From: Paraspadella gotoi
Lineage: Eukaryota > Chaetognatha
Direction: 5' to 3'
Assembly (NCBI GenBank): GCA_051294375.1
Contig: JBJCIZ010000028.1
Span: 186,001 to 250,000 of the forward strand
Length of the DNA: 64,000 nt
Numbering within the stretch: the first letter of the stretch is position 1; each line of letters begins with the position of its first letter. Below, in pieces: positions 51,701-63,291 of this stretch. Below the pieces are notes generated by a model, which worked only from the letters and a program-made list of their open reading frames with translations, was not told where the DNA came from and did not search any database. Made by a program: the position numbers and the translations under genes.

Positions 51701-54700
51701 AGTAAGCTATGAGTAAGTAAGGAAGTAAGAAAGAGAGAAAAGAGAAACAAAAATAAGATTTTACTGTGATAATTGTTGTTATTGTGTATANNNNNNNNNN
51801 NNNNNNNNNNNNNNNNNNNNNNNNNNNNNNNNNNNNNNNNNNNNNNNNNNNNNNNNNNNNNNNNNNNNNNNNNNNNNNNNNNNNNNNNNNNNNNNNNNNN
51901 NNNNNNNNNNNNNNNNNNNNNNNNNNNNNNNNNNNNNNNNNNNNNNNNNNNNNNNNNNNNNNNNNNNNNNNNNNNNNNNNNNNNNNNNNNNNNNNNNNNN
52001 NNNNNNNNNNNNNNNNNNNNNNNNNNNNNNNNNNNNNNNNNNNNNNNNNNNNNNNNNNNNNNNNNNNNNNNNNNNNNNNNNNNNNNNNNNNNNNNNNNNN
52101 NNNNNNNNNNNNNNNNNNNNNNNNNNNNNNNNNNNNNNNNNNNNNNNNNNNNNNNNNNNNNNNNNNNNNNNNNNNNNNNNNNNNNNNNNNNNNNNNNNNN
52201 NNNNNNNNNNNNNNNNNNNNNNNNNNNNNNNNNNNNNNNNNNNNNNNNNNNNNNNNNNNNNNNNNNNNNNNNNNNNNNNNNNNNNNNNNNNNNNNNNNNN
52301 NNNNNNNNNNNNNNNNNNNNNNNNNNNNNNNNNNNNNNNNNNNNNNNNNNNNNNNNNNNNNNNNNNNNNNNNNNNNNNNNNNNNNNNNNNNNNNNNNNNN
52401 NNNNNNNNNNNNNNNNNNNNNNNNNNNNNNNNNNNNNNNNNNNNNNNNNNNNNNNNNNNNNNNNNNNNNNNNNNNNNNNNNNNNNNNNNNNNNNNNNNNN
52501 NNNNNNNNNNNNNNNNNNNNNNNNNNNNNNNNNNNNNNNNNNNNNNNNNNNNNNNNNNNNNNNNNNNNNNNNNNNNNNNNNNNNNNNNNNNNNNNNNNNN
52601 NNNNNNNNNNNNNNNNNNNNNNNNNNNNNNNNNNNNNNNNNNNNNNNNNNNNNNNNNNNNNNNNNNNNNNNNNNNNNNNNNNNNNNNNNNNNNNNNNNNN
52701 NNNNNNNNNNNNNNNNNNNNNNNNNATGCAAATTGAATTAACGAGCTTTAAATTTCTGGGAAAATTGAAACGTCGTTCAGTGACGAATTTTGAATTTTAA
52801 ACGACGACGACAAAAAAGACGATTGAGATGACAAAAGCTGACAAGACAAGGATGATAATGACCTCGATCGATGACAAAGACAATNNNNNNNNNNNNNNNN
52901 NNNNNNNNNNNNNNNNNNNNNNNNNNNNNNNNNNNNNNNNNNNNNNNNNNNNNNNNNNNNNNNNNNNNNNNNNNNNNNNNNNNNNNNNNNNNNNNNNNNN
53001 NNNNNNNNNNNNNNNNNNNNNNNNNNNNNNNNNNNNNNNNNNNNNNNNNNNNNNNNNNNNNNNNNNNNNNNNNNNNNNNNNNNNNNNNNNNNNNNNNNNN
53101 NNNNNNNNNNNNNNNNNNNNNNNNNNNNNNNAAAAGCTCGTCCACGATCCGACCGGCGTCGCTTCGTCGAATGCCGACGACGCCGAAGACGCCGTCAAAA
53201 GAAAGAGGATAATGATACGACGCCGAAATGTAATTTGCATTTTGCGGTTGATGAAAATTTTGGTTTCAAGGAAAAAGTTAAAGACGCAAGGAGAAATTGA
53301 TGGTTAGAATGAAATAGGGAATAAGATATGGAGAATGAAGACCGGTAGGGACTCCTCGCGGGAAGAGCGAAAGATGGGAAAAAAGAATTAGAAACAAAAG
53401 ACGTTGCAATCCGTTGGAAGATAAGTGACACGTTCATTTCAAGAAAGAAAAACTTTGACAAAAGAAAAAGAGCTAGAAATGGAAAGTAGCCAACGCCTGC
53501 TAGGATGGCCGAGTGGTTAAGGCGTTAGACTTAAGTTCTAATGGACAAGTGTCTTCGTGGGTTCGAACCCCACTCCTAGCAATCCACTTTTATGTTCAAA
53601 ATTGTTGCTTATGATGTCCAAGAACTGACTTATAATGGTTATAAGAATCAAAGTTATTTTTTTCACAAAAAATAAACTATAATAGCTTCACAATAAAGCA
53701 TGTTAAGACTGTTAAGAGTGTATCGCAAATTGTGACGCTCTAATAAGTGGTATTTACAGAATTTCGAATCACGATGGACGTTCAAACCCTTTTAAAGATT
53801 AAATTTTCGGTTAATTTAAATTAGGTTCTCGAGGTCAAATATAATAAATAAAAAATCTAACATGTTGAATATATTTAGCAAATAACCAATGAACTTTTGA
53901 AATTAAATATTTATTACTAAATTAATTTTAATATAATTAATAGTATGAACATTTATTTTTTTTATAAATTTACCGCGAATCTCCGAACTGCGGCATCTTA
54001 GCGTCGCCGACTGCCAAGTTCTCGAAGGCAATCTGCCCGACGCCGACATTGACCGACATACCGACACTTTTGTCGGTCTCGCGAATTCGACTCCAAATCG
54101 GCGGCCGACGAGACGAACAAGAAAATTCTGTCGACGAGGAAGAGACGAGAGTGGAATGAGACGACGACGATGAAGAAGACGAAACGACGATGCAAACGAC
54201 GACGATGACGAATAACGACGAAAACGACGGGATAAACATTTTCTTTTTATAACGATAAAATGTAAAAAGTGTTTTATGAAGAGAAATCAGAGCTCGTATT
54301 GCGATATAGGAAGGAGAGGAAGACTGCTAGAGACTTTGTGCGGGAAATTGAGAAAGTAAAAGGAGTTTTAAAACAAAAGACTGCGCTATGGGAGCTTGGG
54401 AACGGACAGGGCAAGACATTGAAGACAAACGATTGCTTCACGAGATTATTGAGATCAAAGGTAAAATCGTACTACTCAGTTTGTTATGACAAAGTAAGAA
54501 CTTTATTTCTTTGTTCATGTTTCAAATAAAGAAAGCGTAATTAAAAAGATGAAATTGACCAGGTTAGGCAAGGACCAACAACCGTCGAAAGGCAAGCTAA
54601 TGTCAAAAATTACTATATTTGACATTGATTTCGTCAAATAATACGCAGCTCAGAATTTCGCGGCAAATTAAATTCTTTCTTTGAATTTTTTCATAATTTT

Positions 54701-57700
54701 TTTTATAACGGAACAAATACAAGATATAAATATTTACGCTTTTGCATCAAGTTGTACCATCAGCAATTTAAACCTTCGTAACTGCATCGAGCTGCCGTAT
54801 AAATTACCGCGAATTCTTGAATTGCGGCATCTTCGTATCGCCGAATGCCAAGTTGGACACTTCTCCATTCGAATGTCCGAATTTACTCCAAATCGGCGGA
54901 TGATTCGATTCGCAAGGAAAAGAAACGGGATGAGAATCCAGCGTCACTTGATAAGAAGCGGTTTTCGTCGTTGTTGTCGAGGCCGACGTCGCCATGGCGA
55001 CGATAAACAAAGCGTAGAAAAGCGGCGTAGACTTCATATTTACAAATATGTATCAATTCGACGAAGAATTAAGGAATTGCGAGAGATTCAACTATGAACG
55101 ATGAGTTTGAAGAGAAAGAGGAAGTAACTAGTAGAGACGCGCGACGGGAGAAAACGGAACCAACAAAAGACTAATCCATCGAATCGGGAAGACAAACTAC
55201 GTAATTCAGGGTCCTTTGACGATTCATTTATTTATTCAAATGTGTTTTCGATTTTGCAAGAAGAGAAAAAAATAAAACTTATGACGAGTTTTATTTCACA
55301 TTTTTTTGACTATTTTGTTTTAAAGGTTTAATTATAAAGTATTCACTTGATTTTTAAACATTAAAAGATTATTTCATTGTGTTAAAAGAAATAATTAAAT
55401 AATTAAACCACAAATCCACGATTAACAACATGAAGAAATAAAGTCACAAAATCAAACATCCACTTACAAGGAGCTAGGATGGCCGAGTGGTTAAGGCGTT
55501 AGACTTAAGTTCTAATGGACAGTGTCCGCGTGGGTTCGAACCCCACTCCTAGCACATATTTTTTAAAAAGAATTAATCTCCAGTCTCGTCAACCAATAGC
55601 GGGTTATTTATCAAAACTGTTATTGATGGTATCATGTGATTAAATAACGTGTGAATAATATTTATTTTTAATTTATATACATTAAAATATACATTTNNNN
55701 NNNNNNNNNNNNNNNNNNNNNNNNNNNNNNNNNNNNNNNNNNNNNNNNNNNNNNNNNNNNNNNNNNNNNNNNNNNNNNNNNNNNNNNNNNNNNNNNNNNN
55801 NNNNNNNNNNNNNNNNNNNNNNNNNNNNNNNNNNNNNNNNNNNNNNNNNNNNNNNNNNNNNNNNNNNNNNNNNNNNNACGCCGGACGCCGAGGCGGAGGG
55901 GCGGAACATTCCGGCAAGGAGAAAGAGAAGAGGGAAAGGCATGGCGCGAGACATGGCGCGTGACGATGAGAAAAACATGGCGAGAGACATGGAGAGGCGA
56001 ATTTCAATGAAAAGGAAACGGAGTAAAGAGTCACGGAGTAAAGATTTACGATGTACGATGCGACTGGTAGAGACGCCAAGCGGTTTGGAACGGAAGGGGA
56101 AAATATCCGGTCGAAAAAAATCAACAAAAGGGCAAAACTATTGAGACGCTTCATTATAATAAGTAAAAATATNNNNNNNNNNNNNNNNNNNNNNNNNNNN
56201 NNNNNNNNNNNNNNNNNNNNNNNNNNNNNNNNNNNNNNNNNNNNNNNNNNNNNNNNNNNNNNNNNNNNNNNNNNNNNNNNNNNNNNNNNNNNNNNNNNNN
56301 NNAACATACGACGTTATATTATATATTTATATATAAATTACTTTATTTAAAGATGTAAATGGGCCGTAAGTAATCCAGTATAAAAGGTTTTATTTAATTG
56401 AAGTCGGTGAATTAATATTAAAAATGTAGCTAAAATGAAAAATAAATAGGATACGATCCATGCAATAATCCAGAGCCTAAATGATAACGAAAACTTTGAA
56501 ATGTTGTTAATATATTTAATTTTAATTCAGTTGAGACTTTTTTTCTAGTTTCATTCTAAGATTTACATATCAAAGGAGAAAACAAAGTTTGTTTTTTTCA
56601 CAAACTAATTCAATTTTTTAAACAAAACGAATATGTTTGGATTCTTGTTTGGATACGAGTCGGTTACAGCGTTATTAGGTTGGCCGACATTAAGACGAAA
56701 AAAATATGTTTTCTATTTAATGTAATTATAATTATAATTTTTACCTCGCGTCATCAAAATTAGGCATTTTATCGACGCCGACCGCCAGGGTTTTAACGTC
56801 ATTCACCGTCTCTCCGATTTTCGTCCAAACCGGATTTCGATTCGAAGAACAAGAAAACTTCGTCGAAGACGAAGACGAGACGATCGACGGCGAAAAAGAC
56901 TTAATCCGCGACGAATTCGCCGCTAAGATGGAAACGGTGAAAAGGGAAAAGGCGAAGAGAGAATAAATTCGGCGAAGGTGGGACGAATTCGCCATAATGA
57001 GAAAGAATTTTATAAATTTAAGATGAGATTTACGAAACGATTTGGAAATGAGGAGATGACTATGGAGAATGAATGAAATCGGACTACTAGAGACTCCTGT
57101 CAGCGGTGCCAGTTTGGAAGTTGATAAACAAANNNNNNNNNNNNNNNNNNNNNNNNNNNNNNNNNNNNNNNNNNNNNNNNNNNNNNNNNNNNNNNNNNNN
57201 NNNNNNNNNNNNNNNNNNNNNNNNNNNNNNNNNNNNNNNNNNNNNNNNNNNNNNNNNNNNNNNNNNNNNNNNNNNNNNNNNNNNNNNNNNNNNNNNNNNN
57301 NNNNNNNNNNNNNNNNNNNNNNNNNNNNNNNNNNNNNNNNNNNNNNNNNNNNNNNNNNNNNNNNNNNNNNNNNNNNNNNNNNNNNNNNNNNNNNNNNNNN
57401 NNNNNNNNNNNNNNNNNNNNNNNNNNNNNNNNNNNNNNNNNNNNNNNNNNNNNNNNNNNNNNNNNNNNNNNNNNNNNNNNNNNNNNNNNNNNNNNNNNNN
57501 NNNNNNNNNNNNNNNNNNNNNNNNNNNNNNNNNNNNNNNNNNNNNNNNNNNNNNNNNNNNNNNNNNNNNNNNNNNNNNNNNNNNNNNNNNNNNNNNNNNN
57601 NNNNNNNNNNNNNNNNNNNNNNNNNNNNNNNNNNNNNNNNNNNNNAGATAAGAACATTTCTTTCTTGTCGAACAAAACGACAATCTGGGAACCGACGAAA

Positions 57701-59104
57701 AGTGTAAACGCGAAAGATAATCAATTTATAAAGACGCTNNNNNNNNNNNNNNNNNNNNNNNNNNNNNNNNNNNNNNNNNNNNNNNNNNNNNNNNNNNNNN
57801 NNNNNNNNNNNNNNNNNNNNNNNNNNNNNNNNNNNNNNNNNNNNNNNNNNNNNNNNNNNNNNNNNNNNNNNNNNNNNNNNNNNNNNNNNNNNNNNNNNNN
57901 NNNNNNNNNNNNNNNNNNNNNNNNNNNNNNNNNNNNNNNNNNNNNNNNNNNNNNNNNNNNNNNNNNNNNNNNNNNNNNNNNNNNNNNNNNNNNNNNNNNN
58001 NNNNNNNNNNNNNNNNNNNNNAACTTACCTTTGGTCTTTAAATCTCGGCATTTTATTCACTCCGAAAGCGAGACCCTGTACTTGATCAACGCTGCTGCCG
58101 ATTCTGTTCCAAATCGGACTCCCGTTAGATTGACAGGAAAAAGTTACCGAGGAAGAAGTCTGAATCACAAAATGTGAAGAAAGTGAAGCCNNNNNNNNNN
58201 NNNNNNNNNNNNNNNNNNNNNNNNNNNNNNNNNNNNNNNNNNNNNNNNNNNNNNNNNNNNNNNNNNNNNNNNNNNNNNNNNNNNNNNNNNNNNNNNNNNN
58301 NNNNNNNNNNNNNNNNNNNNNNNNNNNNNNNNNNNNNNNNNNNNNNNNNNNNNNNNNNNNNNNNNNNNNNNNNNNNNNNNNNNNNNNNNNNNNNNNNNNN
58401 NNNNNNNNNNNNNNNNNNNNNNNNNNNNNNNNNNNNNNNNNNNNNNNNNNNNNNNNNNNNNNNNNNNNNNNNNNNNNNNNNNNNNNNNNNNNNNNNNNNN
58501 NNNNNNNNNNNNNNNNNNNNNNNNNNNNNNNNNNNNNNNNNNNNNNNNNNNNNNNNNNNNNNNNNNNNNNNNNNNNNNNNNNNNNNNNNNNNNNNNNNNN
58601 NNNNNNNNNNNNNNNNNNNNNNNNNNNNNNNNNNNNNNNNNNNNNNNNNNNNNNNNNNNNNNNNNNNNNNNNNNNNNNNNNNNNNNNNNNNNNNNNNNNN
58701 NNNNNNNNNNNNNNNNNNNNNNNNNNNNNNNNNNNNNNNNNNNNNNNNNNNNNNNNNNNNNNNNNNNNNNNNNNNNNNNNNNNNNNNNNNNNNNNNNNNN
58801 NNNNNNNNNNNNNNNNNNNNNNNNNNNNNNNNNNNNNNNNNNNNNNNNNNNNNNNNNNNNNNNNNNNNNNNNNNNNCACTGATTCGAAAAATTGATATTT
58901 AACCGAAATTTAAGCGAAAAGGTCTTTTCAATTATAATATACATTTACTTAACGGGTAATTTATGAATTGAAACGCGTTTAAAGGTACAAAATGTAGTAC
59001 AAAACGATGTAAAATTGTCAGTAGTAAATTTGATCAATTATGTAAGTTTGTATGATGAATAGGAACAAAAAGAGAGTAGAGATAGAGAGAAGAAGAAGAA
59101 GAGA

Positions 59105-59162
<58 letters not shown>

Positions 59163-59760
59163 CAGATTGATCACTGTGCAGGTGACGACCAAAACAAATT
59201 TAATTCAAATTCATAATTAATCGCAAATCTATACCGAAAATTGAGTGCTATTAAAAGTCGACCTATGACCACGTCGCTTCTTACCGCTCGTCTTTAAATC
59301 TTGAGAGTTTGTTGGCCCCGATGGCCAAACCGCGGACTCGATCCACGATGCCAACTCGGTTCCATATCGGAATATCGTTGGAATCGCAAGAAAAGTCGAC
59401 GGTGGAGAAAACGGTCGCGACGGAAAGAGAAGAGAGAGAGAAAGAGAGGTGGGGAAAATAGAGAAGAAAGAGGAGAGAGAAGAGAGAAGACATCTTTTCT
59501 TTTTTTTTTTAATGATTAAATTTTTGGATTGAGCAAAAAAATTGAGTCTGGATTTTCGATGTAAAGAAAGGAATGAAAAGACTGGTAGCGACACAACGCG
59601 GGATTTTTTTTAAAAAAGATTTAAAAACAAAAGATCCATATGTTTGGATGGTCATACTCCAATGAGAAAAAAAGATTTAAATCGATCATGTACTTGATAA
59701 TTGTTATTTGTTAGTCATAATCAAGCCGACGAGAGATCAGGATTTCAGAGAGAGAGAGAG

Positions 59761-59850
<90 letters not shown>

Positions 59851-62800
59851 TGAGAAGGTAAGAAAGAAAAATAGAAAGAGAAAGAAAAATAGAAGGAGAG
59901 CGAGAGAGAGAGGATTTTATGACTGGGCTGTCATTAAACTTTTAACTTCTGAAATTCTTAAGACCAATTTTAGAAGTTTCAAAAAGTAATGGAGCGCGCA
60001 TCGACTTTACCTATTCACGTCGTAAGTAAAACGAATCCAATTTAAACATAGTTAAATAAAAATATCCGAGACAAGTCAAAACGAACCTGTCATCAGTGAA
60101 CCAAGGTTGTTTTTTATCTCCAAAAGCAATCATTCTATTATTTTGATTCCTTGGCTGACGATTCCAAGCCAGAGAATGTATAGACTCGCAGGACAACGAA
60201 GCCGAAGACCCGAAGACAACGATTTCCTCATTTTCCCCTTTGACCGGCGGAAGGTTTAAAGCCGCGACGAGGAAAATAGTTATTAAATAAAATGTATTTA
60301 GTAAGTTTTCGTTTCGAAAGTGCATTTTCGATTTTAAGAACGTTTAATTCGAATTGAGAAGGCAAATGATTTGATCGCGTTACATCGAGAGACTTTCGCT
60401 AAAAACGGACTACTAACGACGTTCTACGTTTTTTTGCTTAGAATTAAAAAAAAACAAAAGATCTTTCGGAATGACTCTGAATAATAACTTTTCATTTTCA
60501 ATAGGCACAATCAAGTCGTTGTAGAAGCTCATCGTTATCAATATTATATATTGTTATTTTTAATGTTACTACACTTCACAAATTTAAAAAAAATACAATT
60601 AGGCAAAATGCCAAATAATTTAATGTCTTGAAAATTTTTCCTTAATTATATATCGTCAATTTTCTTGTTACCAATTCAAATTTTGGGATTCTCGACAAAA
60701 CATTTTATTCCCTAAATTAATGAAAAGTAAAACGAAAAGTGATCTTGTTCAAAATCATAGGACAGCATAGTTAATTTACTAAATGAATGAATAAATTTAT
60801 GAAAGTTGCAAAATTATTTGTCTGTTGTTTGTACCAATATCGAAGAATTTGAACCAACCAACCAACCAAGTCTCCGGTTCCACGCCGGAAAGTCTCCGGT
60901 TCCACGCCGGAAAGTCTCCGGTTCCACGCCGGAAAGTCTCCGGTTCCACGCCGGAATGTCGATGGAATCGCAAGAGAGGTGGAACCGGATACGACGAAGA
61001 CTTTGGAACCGAGAATCGGCGAAACGAGGAGAAAAGAAGACAGGAGGAAAAGAAACATTTTGCGTTTTGTTTTGTTTGTTTCTTTTTAGTTTCGATTTAC
61101 GTTTTCGTTAGTTTTTTGTGCTTAGTTAAGACGAACAGGTCTTTGTTTTAGATAAATTGAGAATAAAATAACTCCCGATTTCAAAAAGAGACTAGGAGAG
61201 ACATCTACGCGAAGATTTGGAACGAACGTCTGCTTTTAGAAAATGAGGAGAAAAAAGAAAAAACAAAAGGCGTTCTAGGGAGATCAGGTTTAATTTTGTC
61301 ATTTGTAGACGCTATTTTTCCGGAATTGGGCGGAACGGGATAATTTAAATGAAACGCAACAAAGTTTTGAAATCCGAGCTTTTTTGTTCCAAATATCATT
61401 TGCATATTGTAGTAATCGAATAAAAGTTACTCTTCGTTCTAAAAGAAGTCTATCTGGTTAACCAATCAAAAAATTAAGTTTATTTATAAGTAATAATAAA
61501 GAATAACAAGAGGTTATGATTACTGACTGCTTGTAAAAATATTATGACTAAGCATTTGAAAAAAAACTCTAACACGGTCAAACCCCGTGGATTAAATCTT
61601 TTTAAAAGTTTTTTATAAAAGAATCCACAAGACTCTATGTTAGAAGTCCTGGGACAAAGGTCCTAGTTTGAATTTGCAAGGTTCTCCTGTAAAGAGGAGA
61701 GCCCGAAAAAACGAGAGCACCGAAAGAAACTGGAACGACCAATTAATATTCATAATGATAATAATTATTATTATAAGTAATAATACAAGACCGATCACCA
61801 ATGATAAACGCCCTTAAACGATTGTATGTACGCGCTAATTCCGACAAAGCAAATTCTAAGAATGCATCTTTTAACACTGGACAGAGTTTGAAAAAGACTT
61901 CCTCTGGCAATGAAATCTGTATTAAATATGCTATTTGCTTATTTAAAAAAAAAAAAATATTAAACCAAAAACAATACATTTCGTTTGGGCGTGATGAAAT
62001 AATGAAATTAAATCTTGATTTTTTTTTTCGAAACTATCGAGTATTACTTATTTTTTCAGATTGTCACACTTCGTTTTGTGTCGCTTGTCCGAGATTGACC
62101 AGATGGAAAGAGAGAGTGAAGGATGGATTTTTTTTTAATAAGAAAAATTCGAAATCAAAGAGGAATGAATGAACGCGAGTTTATTTCAATGACATCATGG
62201 AGGGAATGCGAGAAGGAATAAAATTACAAAGACTTATAACATTCTTGAAACATTCTTTGAAATATTATACCACTTCATTGATAGGGAAGCTACTGATGGG
62301 TCTCTGGGAGTGAATAAACGAGACTGTTAGAGAGTCTTGATCGAAAGCTTGCACAGACCTGCTATGTTATTATCTAGTAAGTGTGATTGAGGACTTAACC
62401 CTAACCTCTCCAAAGTCAGGGGTAAATGAACCACTTTGTTATGCTTCAAAGAATTCGAAAAAGGGAATGGAATTTTATGCCGGTAATATCAATTATTATT
62501 TATATTTTTCGAAATTCAAGAGAAAAACCAGCTTCGATCTTCACTAGAGAATCAGACATAGATAAACATGATATAACATAACATACACAAACATAACCAA
62601 GTAAAAACCGAAGAAAAGGAAAAGGAAAAGGAAGCGAATAATGTTACCATCATGGCTACAATCGAAGCAACGTTATTATGATTGTCTAGTCGTAGTCAGT
62701 ATAACTTTCGTCCCAACCTGTTCTCCTTGAACCAAGACTGTTTTCTTTCTCCGTAAGCGATCATGCGACTGTTTCCATTCACTGGTCTTCTGTTCCAGGC

Positions 62801-63257
62801 GACTGTTTCTGGAGAAGAGCAAGAGAAAGAGACGGGCGTTCCGAGAAAAGAGATTCGAGTCTCTCCGAGAGACGAGCGGAAGATAAAAGCCAAAAATACG
62901 AGGTGAAACAGGAAAAGCATTTTTTTAAATATATGGGGAAAGTTTAAGAGAAAAAGTATTGTTTTTTATTTCTTTTAATTTTAGTTTTGAAATGGGTTTG
63001 AAAAAATAAAGAATTTTCTTTTGAGTGAGAAAAAAGGATTAAACAAAGGGACCAGTAGCGACGCCTCGCTGATATAAGAGAAAACGCGAGTTCGGTAAAA
63101 AGACAAAAAACANNNNNNNNNNCAAAAGACCTTGGAACGATTTCTGTTCCCGACTACGAGACAAAATGCTCGTAGAAGAAAACACATAGGGAGTTCTCGA
63201 AATATGCTAAGCGGTTTAAAAGAAACGTTTAGAAAGGAAAAAAAGCAGAGAGAGAGC

Positions 63258-63291
<34 letters not shown>

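Larger units (their letters stand above)
41140..51790. repeat. Block B of the 11-kb tandem duplication
   Basis: Same order of exons as block A, mostly with open frames. The (ATT)n run at 44537-44630 is far longer than in A (33705-33740). Cut by six gaps; the last (51791) falls where A continues TTGCATTCTGTATC at 40690. Confidence 0.8.

Noticed and set aside
52726-52884. Hydrophobic C-terminal frame (IVFFVVVV)
   Set aside because: Comes from a GAC repeat between two gaps; no splice or start support.
54269-54529. 86-codon plus-strand frame
   Set aside because: Runs through the promoter element of V20; no independent support.
61801-62172. 123-codon plus-strand frame
   Set aside because: Lys/Asn/Phe-rich AT translation without splice sites, homologous copy or recognisable domain.
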